A stretch of 60,288 nt of DNA from Heyndrickxia sporothermodurans (GCA_018333075.1 BORH01000022.1:1-60288), one strand, 5' to 3'; positions 1-9,407 are shown, counted from the stretch's first letter. Numbers and translations are program-made. Notes: generated by a model from the letters alone, not told the origin.

Positions 1-1
1 G

Positions 2-67
2 CCCCTTTCGTATAAAGTCGGTTGACCAGACCAAACTTTATTGTACGATTGGGGTTTTTTTATTGTC
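2..67 (+). terminator. Intrinsic terminator of a gene left of the window
   Basis: A long imperfect hairpin (outer CCCC/GGGG, then CGTA..TAAAGT paired with ACTTTA..TACG) is followed by a run of seven T on the plus strand. It most likely ends a plus-strand transcript that starts before the window. Confidence 0.6.
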
Positions 68-89
68 CATAGCTAAAAGCTTTCCGGAA

Positions 90-114
90 CCCCCCTGCAC
101 AGCAGGGGGTTTTC
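90..114 (+). terminator. Short GC-rich hairpin, probable second terminator
   Basis: CCCCCTGC (91-98) and GCAGGGGG (102-109) form an 8-bp stem with a 3-nt loop, followed by only four T on the plus strand. It may back up the terminator just upstream of it. Confidence 0.45.
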
Positions 115-121
115 AAAGATA

Positions 122-156
122 CAAAAATGATAAAGCAGAGCATTCGCTCCGCTTTA
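122..156 (-). terminator. Terminator of sftA
   Basis: Read on the minus strand, AAAGCGGAGC and GCTCTGCTTT pair (one G-U) around a GAAT loop and are followed by ATCATTTTT. It begins just after the sftA stop codon. Confidence 0.7.
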
Positions 157-157
157 T

Positions 158-2695
158 TTAATGCATTTCATAAAGTACTTCCAAGTCGGATTTAGAAATT
201 AATATATCCCTAGGCTTGCTTCCTTTAGCTTCCGAAATTATTCCTTGCTGTTCCATCATTTCAATTAACCGAGCAGCCCGATTATATCCGATTCGAAAAT
301 TTCTTTGTAATAATGAAGTGGAGGCGCCTCCTTGGTCAATTACAAATTCACATGCTTCAAGAAATATTTCATCTTCCTCTTCCTCAATTTGAGCTTTTTT
401 TAATAATTCTTCTTGCTCAAACAAATAATTTGGTTTCTCTTCTTGACGTACATGATGAACAACCCGATCGATTTCTTCATCTGAAACAAATGTACCTTGC
501 AGTCTGACAGGCTTAGAAGAACCATTTTCCAAGAATAACATATCCCCTCTACCAAGCAGCTTCTCAGCTCCACTTATATCTATTATTGTCCTAGAGTCTA
601 CTTGAGAAGAAACGGAAAAGGCAATACGAGTTGGTACATTTGCTTTGATTAAACCTGTAATGACATCCACTGATGGTCTTTGAGTCGCAATTATTAAATG
701 AATACCACAAGCACGAGCTTTTTGAGCAATCCGACATATTGCCTCTTCGACATCAGCTGGCGACATCATCATTAAATCGGCTAACTCATCAATAATGATA
801 ACAATATAAGGAAGTTTTTCGTTAAATTGTCTATTTTTTTCTGCCAATTCATTAAAGCGTTGAATATCTCTAACACCTGTATGAGCAAATAATTCATACC
901 TTCGTTCCATTTCTTCTACTGCCCACTTCAATGCGGCAGTTGCAGCCTTTACATCTGTAATAACTGGACTTACTAGATGCGGAATATGATTATATGGTGC
1001 AAGTTCAACCATTTTAGGATCAATTAATAACAGCTTTAATTCGCTCGGAGTTGCTTTATATAATAGACTAACAAGTATTGAATTAATACAAACACTTTTT
1101 CCTGAACCGGTAGCACCTGCTATTAGTCCATGTGGCATTTTTCTTAAATCTGTAATAATTGGATTACCTGAAATATCAAGACCTAAGGCAGCTGTTAATG
1201 GCGATTTACTTTCCTTAAATACAGGATTTAAGATTATTTCACTAATCATTACTGGACGACTTTTCATATTTGGAATTTCAATTCCAATCGTGTGTTTTCC
1301 AGGAATAGGAGCTTCAATCCGAATATCTTTTGCAGCAAGACTTAATTTTAGGTCATCACTCAAATTGGTTATTTTATTTACCTTTACACCCGGTTCAGGC
1401 TGTATTTCAAATCTTGTTACAGAAGGGCCCTGACTAACATTTACAACACTTGCTCTTACATTAAAATTCATTAACGTTTCGTTTAATACTGAGCTTTGCT
1501 CAAGTATCCACTCATTATCCGCGGATTCCATTACCGGTGGTATCAATAAATTTGAGTGTGGAAAAACAAAGAAAGGCTGCTTTACATTTTCAAACTCATC
1601 TATTTCATTCGAAAATGTAGTTTGTGTTTCGTTATCAGCTACATTTAATTGTCGATTTTGTTCCAATTTCTGTTTATCCTGCTTAAGCATCATAACATTG
1701 AAAGGAAGGTGGGAGCGCGTTGTATTTTCCGTTTCAGTTTGTTCATTCATTTTTGTTGGTGCAAATTCATTATTCTCATCAAACATATCTTCCGATTCTT
1801 GGAAATCAGTATAATCTTCTTCATCAGTCATTAAATCTTCATTTTCAAAGCTTTCTTCACTCACTATTTCATCTGATAAATCATTATTTTTAAGATCGTC
1901 TACAAATGTTGAATGATTGATGCTATGTAGACTGTTTTCATCGCTTTGCTCATTCATTACATCTAATTTAGGTAATGGTTCGAAAACATCCTGTTCACTA
2001 ATACTATTATTTTCATTTGTAAAAAAATCCACTTGCTCTACACTTTCTTCATTAGGCAAATCTTTGGATTCATTCATTTCATTAGGAGAAAAGATTGTAT
2101 CAAAACCTTCATTGACTTGTTGATTAATATGAATCTCATCTTGATCAATTTTTGTATCTAAATGAAAGGAATCTTCCATATTTAATAATTGTTTTTTCTC
2201 AGCATTTATATTTTCAACTTCATTATTTCGAACCCATTCATTGGTTATTGTTTGAGACTTTCTGCTATCGATATTTTCTTCATTAGAAAGTTCAAATTCA
2301 AAAATTTCTTCTGTTCTTTGCCTTTGCGGACGTTTAAACCCATAAACAGGTGAAGGGATTTCCGTAGGTCGGAAAGGCTGTTTATTTTTTGGCTCCACCT
2401 TTCTTTTCACCATTGGTTTACTTACCATTTCTTCCCTTTGTTTGTTTACAGGATACTCCTTCTTTTTATGTTGAACTACAGGTTTTGGAGTTCTTTCACG
2501 TTGTTGCCTACTCTTCCTTTCATCATCAGGAATCATTGGGAATCGAAATGCACCTTTAGGATATTCATATTTAATTTTTGTTTCAATATTTCTATTTATA
2601 TTTTGGTGATTGTTATTATTATTTTCTCGATCTATATCTGTATTCTCTTCAACCTCAACTGTAAAGATATTCAATATTTTTTTAATCCAACTCAT
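158..2695 (-). CDS. sftA: Cytosolic DNA translocase SftA (FtsK/SpoIIIE family)
   Basis: A motor ATPase that pumps chromosomal DNA away from the closing division septum. The C-terminal third holds the FtsK core: Walker A GATGSGKS near residue 528, Walker B with IIIDELADL near 632, and a winged-helix gamma domain in the last ~75 residues, which in this family reads the DNA polarity signal. The first ~370 residues are a low-complexity, acidic Glu/Asn/Asp-rich linker with no membrane segment. That distinguishes SftA from the membrane-anchored SpoIIIE. I prefer the ATG at 2695 (MSWIKKIL) to an upstream GTG because GAGTGA sits at suitable spacing. It is transcribed alone, with its own terminator. 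In B. subtilis ytpR lies next door, but here a spore lipoprotein takes that place. Confidence 0.95.
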   Translation of the reverse strand: MSWIKKILNIFTVEVEENTDIDRENNNNNHQNINRNIETKIKYEYPKGAFRFPMIPDDERKSRQQRERTPKPVVQHKKKEYPVNKQREEMVSKPMVKRKVEPKNKQPFRPTEIPSPVYGFKRPQRQRTEEIFEFELSNEENIDSRKSQTITNEWVRNNEVENINAEKKQLLNMEDSFHLDTKIDQDEIHINQQVNEGFDTIFSPNEMNESKDLPNEESVEQVDFFTNENNSISEQDVFEPLPKLDVMNEQSDENSLHSINHSTFVDDLKNNDLSDEIVSEESFENEDLMTDEEDYTDFQESEDMFDENNEFAPTKMNEQTETENTTRSHLPFNVMMLKQDKQKLEQNRQLNVADNETQTTFSNEIDEFENVKQPFFVFPHSNLLIPPVMESADNEWILEQSSVLNETLMNFNVRASVVNVSQGPSVTRFEIQPEPGVKVNKITNLSDDLKLSLAAKDIRIEAPIPGKHTIGIEIPNMKSRPVMISEIILNPVFKESKSPLTAALGLDISGNPIITDLRKMPHGLIAGATGSGKSVCINSILVSLLYKATPSELKLLLIDPKMVELAPYNHIPHLVSPVITDVKAATAALKWAVEEMERRYELFAHTGVRDIQRFNELAEKNRQFNEKLPYIVIIIDELADLMMMSPADVEEAICRIAQKARACGIHLIIATQRPSVDVITGLIKANVPTRIAFSVSSQVDSRTIIDISGAEKLLGRGDMLFLENGSSKPVRLQGTFVSDEEIDRVVHHVRQEEKPNYLFEQEELLKKAQIEEEEDEIFLEACEFVIDQGGASTSLLQRNFRIGYNRAARLIEMMEQQGIISEAKGSKPRDILISKSDLEVLYEMH

Positions 2696-2835
2696 TTGTA
2701 AAATCACTCTTTCATTTTTTAAAGGATAGTTAGTTGAAAAAACTAGCTTCTTTCATTATACAAGTAATCAAAAAAATATCGAGAATTTTTATAAAACAAC
2801 ATAAGAAACTGGGATATATAACCTTTAATTTTGAA

Positions 2836-2864
2836 GCATAAAATTTCTTCTGTATGGAAAATTA
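2836..2864 (+). promoter_or_regulatory. Candidate sigma-F/sigma-G promoter of the YhcN-type lipoprotein
   Basis: GCATA (2836-2840), a 15-nt spacer and GGAAAATTA (2856-2864) resemble the forespore consensus (GYATA, then GGnAAnAnT). The position, 31 bases before the start codon, fits. The link to sporulation also rests on the family of the downstream gene. Confidence 0.4.
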
Positions 2865-2894
2865 GTAATGACTTAAAAAAAAGGAGGGTCAAAT

Positions 2895-3455
2895 GTGAAA
2901 ATAGCTAAAACCTTTATTTGTGTAGGTATCGTTTCAGGATTATTAATGGGTTGTGGGACAAATAATAATGGCAAAAATCTCACAAATAGAAACAATGTAA
3001 GTCCTGTTCGTTATAATAATGATGGGAATCTTACTCCTAGAGATGTTACCTACAACAATGACTTAGTTGATAATGACAACAATCGCACTATCAACAATAA
3101 TAACAACAACAACAACAACAACAATATGAGAGTGGCTGATGACGCTGCAAATCGGGTGGCGAATTTAAAAGACGTAAATCGTGCTAACGTTATCGTTACT
3201 GATTCAACAGCCTATGTAGCGGTTATGTTAAATGATCGCTCTCGCAATAAATTGCCAAGAACAATTGAAAATAAAATTGCAAGAGAAGTCAGAAAAGCAG
3301 ATAACAGCATTGATAAAGTGTATGTTTCGGTTAACCCTGATTTTTATGACCGGATGAATGATTATGCAACAGATATTCGTAACGGACATCCGATTAGTGG
3401 AATTTTCGATCAATTCAGTCAAACAATTCAAAGAATTTTCCCAAATGCTAGATAA
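2895..3455 (+). CDS. YhcN/YlaJ-type sporulation lipoprotein
   Basis: A 186-residue lipoprotein. The signal peptide ends in a lipobox (LLMGC, Cys near residue 20), so the mature protein should be membrane-anchored. Next comes an Asn-rich low-complexity segment (about residues 22-78) with a run of eleven Asn. The C-terminal domain (about 80-186) has the pattern of the Spore_YhcN_YlaJ family (ANRVANLKDV, then VTDSTAYVAV and a DRMNDYATDI region). Members are found in the spore inner membrane or cortex region; their biochemical role is unclear. The start is GTG after AAGGAGGG, because the overlapping ATG two bases earlier reads straight into TGA. A convergent terminator is shared with ytpQ. The family assignment comes from pattern recognition, not a database search. 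Confidence 0.8.
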   Translation: MKIAKTFICVGIVSGLLMGCGTNNNGKNLTNRNNVSPVRYNNDGNLTPRDVTYNNDLVDNDNNRTINNNNNNNNNNNMRVADDAANRVANLKDVNRANVIVTDSTAYVAVMLNDRSRNKLPRTIENKIAREVRKADNSIDKVYVSVNPDFYDRMNDYATDIRNGHPISGIFDQFSQTIQRIFPNAR

Positions 3456-3460
3456 TTGGA

Positions 3461-3487
3461 AAGGGTGACCAACTTGGTCACCCTTAT
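3461..3487. terminator. Bidirectional terminator between the lipoprotein gene and ytpQ
   Basis: AAGGGTGACCA and TGGTCACCCTT form a nearly perfect 11-bp stem between two convergent genes. Confidence 0.75.
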
Positions 3488-3488
3488 C

Positions 3489-4289
3489 TTATGTTCTTTT
3501 ATTTTTTCCCATAATAAATATCGGATCTAAAGTCCCATCTTCATAAATAAATGATAGAGCTGTTATTGGTACATGACCATTAGTAAAGAAGCTCATTGCC
3601 ATTTGGGCAAGAACATCATAACCGGTTTCGTTTTGAATATCACCAATAATTAGGACATCTTGATGGGGTACTGACACTGACATATCACCTGATATTTTGT
3701 TGGACATCTCTTTTAAAAATTTCTCATTTAAAATCCTGCTAGCGTCATACCCATCATTTGTATTGAGAAAATAAAATGTATTTCCTGCAACAGTATCTTG
3801 CTTTGTTTCAGTTGACAATGAACGAAGATTAAAACGAGCAATTTGTCTAATCTCATCTTTATCCCATTTTTCAGCTTGAACCATTGATTCATCAATTAGC
3901 CGATAGGTAGTCCCTAAATCAAGTGCGTAGTAAACTCTTGTTTCTGCAGTATGGTCTTCAGTAAAAAAAGCGATCCCTTCAGAAGTTTCTTTTGGAAAGG
4001 AAGTTGAACGAATAACAGGAAAAATGCGCTTTTCTTTTCCGCTCATCTCCTGCTTTGTTCCCATAACCTTCAACGCTTCTTCTACGTAGTAAACTACCTC
4101 ATGAATGGCATTTTCTTTTTTTTCATGCCATTTGGAGACGATATTAGGTAGAGAAATAGTTATTCCTTTACCAGTTATCCTATTCTCAATTCTTAATGAT
4201 TCATTTTTGCGATCATATTTAATGCTTCTTTCTTCATGCTTAAGCTGTTTTTCAAGCTCTTGCTTCATCTTATTACTATCCATCTTCAT
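3489..4289 (-). CDS. ytpQ: DUF1444 (UPF0354) family protein YtpQ
   Basis: A soluble protein of about 266 residues with no signal peptide, recognised as YtpQ by sequence character, length and position beside ytpP. The N-terminal ~40 residues are charged and probably helical ([20 protein letters not shown]). The rest looks like a mixed alpha/beta domain. No catalytic motif stands out and the molecular function is unknown. The ATG at 4289 is chosen because AAGGTGG lies 8 bases upstream; an in-frame GTG 12 bases earlier overlaps that ribosome binding site. It lies downstream of ytpP on the same strand, but a terminator separates the two. Confidence 0.85.
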   Translation of the reverse strand: MKMDSNKMKQELEKQLKHEERSIKYDRKNESLRIENRITGKGITISLPNIVSKWHEKKENAIHEVVYYVEEALKVMGTKQEMSGKEKRIFPVIRSTSFPKETSEGIAFFTEDHTAETRVYYALDLGTTYRLIDESMVQAEKWDKDEIRQIARFNLRSLSTETKQDTVAGNTFYFLNTNDGYDASRILNEKFLKEMSNKISGDMSVSVPHQDVLIIGDIQNETGYDVLAQMAMSFFTNGHVPITALSFIYEDGTLDPIFIMGKNKRT

Positions 4290-4333
4290 CACGGTTACCA
4301 CCTTTTGTCCGTCTTGCTAAAAACCATTTTACA

Positions 4334-4368
4334 TGAAAAAATCCATCATCTCAAAGATGAAGGATTAA
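4334..4368 (-). terminator. Terminator of ytpP
   Basis: On the minus strand, AATCC/GGATT and CATC/GATG stack around a small loop and run into TTTTTTC just after the ytpP stop codon. Confidence 0.7.
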
Positions 4369-4676
4369 AGACCTTTAATAAATTGTTCAATTTCTTCTTT
4401 TGTTTTTCTATCTTTACTAACAAACCGATCAAGTTCATCTCCGTTTGAAAATGCAACAAAACTTGGGATTCCAAAGATACTTAATTCAGCACAAAGATCA
4501 ATAAATTGATCACGATCCACATATACAAAAGTGAAATCCTGAAATTCTGCTTCAATTTCCGGCAAAAATGGATCTATAAATCGACAATCAGGACACCAGT
4601 CAGCAGAGAACATAAATATGTGTTTTCCATTCATTTTTAAGCTTTCAAACTCTTCAATTGTAGCTAATTTTTTCAT
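4365..4676 (-). CDS. ytpP: Thioredoxin-like protein YtpP
   Basis: A small single-domain thioredoxin-fold protein (103 residues) with a CxxC-type redox centre, [11 protein letters not shown] (the two Cys are near residues 28 and 31), and the cis-Pro segment FGIPSFVAF. This predicts a cytosolic thiol-disulfide oxidoreductase; there is no signal peptide. The WCPDC motif, rather than WCGPC, is usual for the YtpP subgroup and suggests it is not a general thioredoxin. AAAGG lies 9 bases upstream of the chosen ATG (MKKLATIEE). The in-frame ATG three codons earlier would have no spacing from that site. Confidence 0.9.
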   Translation of the reverse strand: MKKLATIEEFESLKMNGKHIFMFSADWCPDCRFIDPFLPEIEAEFQDFTFVYVDRDQFIDLCAELSIFGIPSFVAFSNGDELDRFVSKDRKTKEEIEQFIKGL

Positions 4677-4785
4677 ATCATTCATCCTTTTTTAATGTTA
4701 TTAGAATATAGTGGATAATACTCTTTATATAATACTTAGCTATTAATAAGCTTTTATCATAGTTTATTTTTTAGTACGTTTAAAC

Positions 4786-5290
4786 CTATTTCTTATACTG
4801 TACAGATTTTACAATCTTCATCATTTTTTCTGCATTTTTAGTGACATTTCCAATTTTTGATTCAGTAGTCATTTTTATTCCGCCAATTTCGGTAATCACT
4901 TCATATATATCTTTCTTTACTTTAGAGACAATTAAATAACCAAATTGATTGTCCTTATAAAATGTTTCCTTTATATTAACATTTTTTTCTGGGACTGACA
5001 TCTTATAAACAACCTCGCTGACTTGTTTCTCATTTTGGTTATAAAATAAAATATAATGGTCACGTTTATATTTCATTATGATATTATTTGTTGAATCCTC
5101 TTACCGATATTCCATAAGGTAAATAAAATGAAAATTGATTGGATTCTTCATTTACTTCTTCATTAGTGCTGTAAAAAGTTTCCTTAACAATATCAATAGT
5201 TTTATTTTTTATGTCTTTCATAGATTGACTACACCCTGCTACCATAACTAAAAAGTTAATACCAAAGACCCATACCATCCTATTTCGCAC
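4786..5290 (-). pseudogene. Lipoprotein gene split by a +1 frameshift
   Basis: Two adjacent reading frames look like the halves of one lipoprotein. The first (5290 down to 5084) has a signal peptide and lipobox (MVAGC), then FYLPYGISVRG before reading out of frame. Dropping one T near 5094-5098 makes the frame run on as ..ISVRG-STNNIIMKYKRDHYI.. into the second frame (5076 down to 4786), which contains ILFYNQNEK and GGIKMTTES. The join reads naturally as an extracytoplasmic beta-rich domain. The second half alone has no signal peptide and no convincing ribosome binding site, so it is unlikely to be made alone. It is either a real pseudogene, a programmed or recent mutation, or a sequencing error. 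The function is not recognised. Confidence 0.7.
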
Positions 5291-5379
5291 AGTATTTCCT
5301 CCTTATTCCATGAGGATCAAATACTATTCTAACGAAATAAGACAAAAGTTGACAAGTTCTTTTTCTAATAATTCTTACA

Positions 5380-5898
5380 TCACAATGAATTCTGATAATC
5401 ATATTGTCCAAGTAAAATAGTCATAATATGTAAGAACATATCTTCCCTAGTTATATAATCATTCGTAAAAATTCCAATAGCTCCTTCTTTTTTGCTAATA
5501 TTTTTTCTCTTAACATAACCATCCATTACAGGACCTAACTCTTCTCCATTTCGTAATCGAATGGCAATCTCCTCTGGTAAAAGAAATCTTGCTCCTCCTG
5601 CAATTATAGGAGGCTTTTCCCTATCAACTAGAGCACCCCAATTGCAAACAGTTAATCCATACGGAGATTCCGTAACTCCTCCTTCCAAACCAATTCCAAT
5701 CTCTGCATTCTCTTTTTTAATAGCATTCTTAGCACGATTTATTGCACCCTTAATGGTTTCTTCATCTGAAAATGGTTGCTCATTTACTTCAGATGATACC
5801 TGAGTTGAAATAACAGATACATCTCTATCAATTTTATTAAATGCTTCAATAACTGCTTGAACTTTTGCTGGATTGGTTGAACCTAGTGCAATTTTCAT
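5380..5898 (-). CDS. DUF84 family purine NTP phosphatase (inosine/xanthosine triphosphatase type)
   Basis: The 172-residue protein begins with MKIALGSTNPAKVQAV, the substrate-loop signature of the YjjX/NTPase_I-T family. EEAIN-type residues (EETIKGAINRAKNA near 46-61) and GIGLEGGVTE near 69 follow. Family members hydrolyse non-canonical purine nucleoside triphosphates such as ITP and XTP, keeping them out of DNA and RNA. The length matches the family (about 170-180). AAAGGAG precedes the ATG. It lies 56 bases downstream of ytoP, but a strong terminator at the ytoP stop lies between them, so it may depend on readthrough or its own promoter. The exact substrate is inferred from the family. Confidence 0.85.
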   Translation of the reverse strand: MKIALGSTNPAKVQAVIEAFNKIDRDVSVISTQVSSEVNEQPFSDEETIKGAINRAKNAIKKENAEIGIGLEGGVTESPYGLTVCNWGALVDREKPPIIAGGARFLLPEEIAIRLRNGEELGPVMDGYVKRKNISKKEGAIGIFTNDYITREDMFLHIMTILLGQYDYQNSL

Positions 5899-5930
5899 AT
5901 GGACTCTCCTTTATAACTTTTAATGTCATT

Positions 5931-5962
5931 TAAAATAGAGAGGCATCTGCCTCTCTATTTAG
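5931..5962 (-). terminator. Hairpin terminator overlapping the ytoP stop codon
   Basis: AAATAGAGAGGCA and TGCCTCTCTATTT form a perfect 13-bp stem that includes the ytoP TAG. On the minus strand it is followed by an imperfect U-rich tail (TAAATGACATT), so some readthrough to the next gene is possible. Confidence 0.6.
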
Positions 5963-7025
5963 AAAGAATGGTATTTAAAGTAGATTGATCACATGTTTTA
6001 ATTAATTTCACTAATAATGCTTTTGCTGCAGCATAATCATCAACATGGATGATGGACGCATGAGTATGAATATATCTTGAGCAAATACCAATGACAGCAC
6101 TTGGTATTCCTTCATTTGCTGTATGTACTCGCCCAGCATCTGTCCCACCTTGTGAAACAAAATATTGATATGGAATATTATTGCTCTCAGCGGTATCTAA
6201 TACCAGTTCTCTCATGCCTTTATGTGTAATCATAGATCGGTCCATAATTCGAAGCAAGGCTCCTTTGCCCAGCTGTCCAAATTGAGTTTTATCTCCTGAC
6301 ATGTCATTTGCTGGACTTGCATCTAAAGCAAAGAATAGATCGGGTTTAATCATATTTGCAGCTGCTTGAGCACCACGAAGACCGACCTCCTCTTGCACAT
6401 TCGCACCAGAGTATAGAATATTCGGTATTTCTTCGCCTTGAAGCTCTTTTAATAACTCAATTGAAAGTCCACATCCATATCGATTATCCCATGCTTTTGC
6501 CAAAATTTTCTTCTCATTTGCCATCGGAGTAAACGGACAAATTGGAACAATTTGTTGTCCTGGTTTTACACCCATTCGTTTTACGTCTTCTTTATCATCT
6601 GCTCCAATATCTATCAACATATTTTTGATGTCCATCGGTTTACTACGCTGATCATCACTTAATAAATGAGGTGGTATTGATCCTATAACCCCAATAACCG
6701 GTCCATTATCTGTAATAATTTCTACTCTTTGTGCTAATAAAACTTGGTTCCACCATCCTCCAAGTGTTTGAAAACGAATCATTCCATTTTCGGTAACAGA
6801 GGTTACCATAAATCCGACCTCATCCATATGACCCGCTACCATAATAGTTGGACCTGTTTCATTCCCACGCTTAATGCCAAAAATTCCACCAAGACGATCC
6901 TGAACAACTTCATCAGAATATTTTTCAAGCTCAGATCGCATAAATTTTCTTATTGCATGCTCGTTACCCGGAGCACCTGGTAACTCTGTTAAAGTTCTAA
7001 ATAGCTGTAAAGTATCCTGTTCCAT
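5955..7025 (-). CDS. ytoP: M42 family metallo-aminopeptidase YtoP
   Basis: A cytosolic aminopeptidase of the M42 (glutamyl aminopeptidase/FrvX-like) family, 356 residues, which removes N-terminal residues from short peptides. The dinuclear metal site is visible in order: [11 protein letters not shown] (His and Asp, near 65-70), AWDNRYGCG (bridging Asp near 178), QEEVGLRGA (catalytic and metal Glu near 211), ALDAS (Asp near 234) and the late IHTHASIIH (His near 320). Length and motifs match the family. GGAGT precedes the ATG. A terminator overlaps the stop codon. Confidence 0.93.
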   Translation of the reverse strand: MEQDTLQLFRTLTELPGAPGNEHAIRKFMRSELEKYSDEVVQDRLGGIFGIKRGNETGPTIMVAGHMDEVGFMVTSVTENGMIRFQTLGGWWNQVLLAQRVEIITDNGPVIGVIGSIPPHLLSDDQRSKPMDIKNMLIDIGADDKEDVKRMGVKPGQQIVPICPFTPMANEKKILAKAWDNRYGCGLSIELLKELQGEEIPNILYSGANVQEEVGLRGAQAAANMIKPDLFFALDASPANDMSGDKTQFGQLGKGALLRIMDRSMITHKGMRELVLDTAESNNIPYQYFVSQGGTDAGRVHTANEGIPSAVIGICSRYIHTHASIIHVDDYAAAKALLVKLIKTCDQSTLNTILSK

Positions 7026-7106
7026 TAAATTACTCCTCTAATAAAATTATTATAACCATTTTCATTTTACCGAACTTTCATACAGCTTTCTACTTTTTAG
7101 AATTAA

Positions 7107-8969
7107 TCACTTTTTTTCTTCATTAATAAACCTTAGTAAGTCTCCAAAAATAACATTATCTGAATAATTTAATTCTTTTTGTACCCGTTCAAAATACGGA
7201 GTACATTTACTCATTTTGATTTTTACACCAGAGGATTTTGAAAAGCATGTATTTTCAATATACGTATACTTTTCAGTTACAAAACTACCATCTCGAAAAA
7301 TAACCATATTATTCTTTTTATCTGAAATAAGACTATGCCCAAAATCAATTGCTTTTTTCTTAGGTTGAATTCCTTGTAAGTCTAATATTGTTTGTCTAAT
7401 ATCTGTTTGGCCACCAATTGTTTTAATTACTTGTGCACCTTGACCTGGAATATGAATAATTAGGGGAACTTTTTGTAACTCCACCTGGTCAACTGGTGTT
7501 ATTTCCTTACCTAACACATTTTCTAACTCTTTATAATAGCTTCTCGAAATCCCATAATGATCCCCATACAAGATAATGACTGAGTTATCATACAGTCCCT
7601 GTTTCTTAAGTTCGTTAATAAATATTTTAATCGCCTCATCTTCATAGCGAATCGTATTTAAATATCGATGAACTAAATCAGGATTTTCCTCCATGTCTTT
7701 TAAATATTGATCCTCTTGATTAAGTATAAATGGGAAGTGATTCGTTAATGTAAGAAACTTTGCGTAGAAAGGCTTTGGCAATTCCTTTAAATATGGGATA
7801 GACTGTTCAAAAAAAGGAATATCTTTTAACCCATAATTCACGCTATTTTCAACATTGACATGATAATATGATTTTGAGTAAAACTTATCATATCCTAAAG
7901 ATTGATACATATTTTCCCTATTCCAAAAAGATTCATCATTACTATGGAAAACCGCACTATAATAGCCTTGTTCCTTTAAAATGGTTGGCAGTGCATAAAA
8001 TTCATTCTTAGGCCGCCTAACAAATACTGATCCTCCGGATAAAGGGTATAATCCATCATCAATCATAAATTCTGCATCTGAAGTTTTTCCTTGTGCTGTT
8101 TGATGATAAAAGTTTGGAAAATACAAACTATCTTTTATTAAAGAATTTAAGAAAGGTGTTATTTCTTCACCGTTTATTTTCCGATTAATAACAAATTGCT
8201 GGGTTGATTCTAAAGAAATTAAAATAATGTTCTTTCCTTTTCCAACCCCATATAAAGAAGATTTCACATTCTGATCTTCTTTTTGGCTATCTAGATATTG
8301 ATTAACTTCTTTAATATCTGCACTATCAGCAAATGCTCGTTGTACAAACATTTTTGAGTTAAAAAGAATATCATAAATATGGTAATTAAAACTGCCTAAC
8401 GTTTTTACTAATGATTCCCGGTCATATGACTTTTTAAAAATTTGCGGATTTTCAATAAATTCACAAGAAGTTATGACTAGAACTAAAATAAGGCTTCCAC
8501 TTATTACAGATAATTTGTTTCTTTTTGAAATAGATAAACCTTTTTCTGTTTTCTTTATTAATAACCAAATTAATATAATGATATCAACAAATAGGAATGG
8601 ATCGGTCCAACTTATTAGTTCAAGTGTACTTTGACTTAGGCCACCTACATTTTGAAACTGGAATAAAATAGGAACCGTTACAAAATCAATATAAAAACGA
8701 TAATATAAAATATTTCCATATAAAATTCCTGTTAAAAGTATGTATATAATCATAAAAACTATTTTTCTAATCTTTTTCGAGAAAAATAAACTAATACTTA
8801 AAAATAACGCTATAGATCCTATCGGGTTTATTAATAGTATTATTGTTTCTATAAATGATGCCGTTCTTAAATCAAACTCAAAAAAGTAAATAATGAGTGT
8901 TTTTAACCATAGCAAAATTACAGCAAATATGTAAAAGGAAAAACCATTCAACTTTTTCATACTATTCAT
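7107..8969 (-). CDS. Lipoteichoic acid synthase family sulfatase-fold enzyme (LtaS-like)
   Basis: A polytopic membrane enzyme of 620 residues with five hydrophobic segments in the first ~165 residues, then a large extracellular sulfatase-type domain. The metal and catalytic residues fall where LtaS has them: Glu in SLEST (about residue 252), nucleophile Thr in QGKTSDAEF (about 296), and Asp-His in YGDHYG (about 469). LtaS enzymes transfer glycerol-phosphate from phosphatidylglycerol to a glycolipid or growing chain. Bacillus carries several paralogues with different roles (main synthase, primase, sporulation), so the specific role is open. The first ATG (8969) is very close to GGAGAGG; the in-frame ATG at 8960 is equally plausible. 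It appears monocistronic. Confidence 0.88.
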   Translation of the reverse strand: MNSMKKLNGFSFYIFAVILLWLKTLIIYFFEFDLRTASFIETIILLINPIGSIALFLSISLFFSKKIRKIVFMIIYILLTGILYGNILYYRFYIDFVTVPILFQFQNVGGLSQSTLELISWTDPFLFVDIIILIWLLIKKTEKGLSISKRNKLSVISGSLILVLVITSCEFIENPQIFKKSYDRESLVKTLGSFNYHIYDILFNSKMFVQRAFADSADIKEVNQYLDSQKEDQNVKSSLYGVGKGKNIILISLESTQQFVINRKINGEEITPFLNSLIKDSLYFPNFYHQTAQGKTSDAEFMIDDGLYPLSGGSVFVRRPKNEFYALPTILKEQGYYSAVFHSNDESFWNRENMYQSLGYDKFYSKSYYHVNVENSVNYGLKDIPFFEQSIPYLKELPKPFYAKFLTLTNHFPFILNQEDQYLKDMEENPDLVHRYLNTIRYEDEAIKIFINELKKQGLYDNSVIILYGDHYGISRSYYKELENVLGKEITPVDQVELQKVPLIIHIPGQGAQVIKTIGGQTDIRQTILDLQGIQPKKKAIDFGHSLISDKKNNMVIFRDGSFVTEKYTYIENTCFSKSSGVKIKMSKCTPYFERVQKELNYSDNVIFGDLLRFINEEKK

Positions 8970-9095
8970 CCTCTCCTTTCTATATTGTAAAAAAAACAGA
9001 TAGGCATTTACAAGTTAATTTCAGTTATTTTTGAATGATTAAATTTTTAAGTTAGACTATATATGGTAAACTTATGTGGATAGGAGGTTATCGTT

Positions 9096-9407
9096 ATGAA
9101 TTGGAAAACATTCGCGGGTGGATTAGTTATCGGTGCAGTAAGTGGCTATTTCATCAATGAAACCGTAAAAAAGAATACTTTTATCTCAAGTGAGACCGTT
9201 TTGACAAGAGTGAAAAAGGATTTCAAAGAAGCGACAATTGTGGAAGGATCTTGGATTCAATTAACAAAGGAAGATTACGAAAAATTCCCCATCAAAACTA
9301 AAATATATCGTGGTGGAATAACTTGTCGTATGAATGAAGAAAGAAAACAATACGAATTTATAGCCGATGCATATACTGGTAGCGTCTTAGATGTCTACCC
9401 TATTTAA
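9096..9407 (+). CDS. ytzB: Small PepSY-like protein YtzB
   Basis: A 103-residue protein. Residues 5-20 form a hydrophobic, glycine-rich stretch (GGLVIGAVSGYFIN) that could be a weak membrane anchor. The remainder matches the end of a PepSY-type domain (YRGGITCRMNEERKQYEFIADAYTGSVLDV). YtzB in B. subtilis sits in the same place beside ytnP. Its function is unknown; PepSY domains are often linked to inhibition of peptidases. AGGAGG lies upstream of the ATG. It ends in a bidirectional terminator shared with ytnP. Confidence 0.8.
   Translation: MNWKTFAGGLVIGAVSGYFINETVKKNTFISSETVLTRVKKDFKEATIVEGSWIQLTKEDYEKFPIKTKIYRGGITCRMNEERKQYEFIADAYTGSVLDVYPI

Noticed and set aside
313-2701. Plus-strand frames opposite sftA
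   Set aside because: Shadows of the sftA gene; no ribosome binding sites and biased composition.
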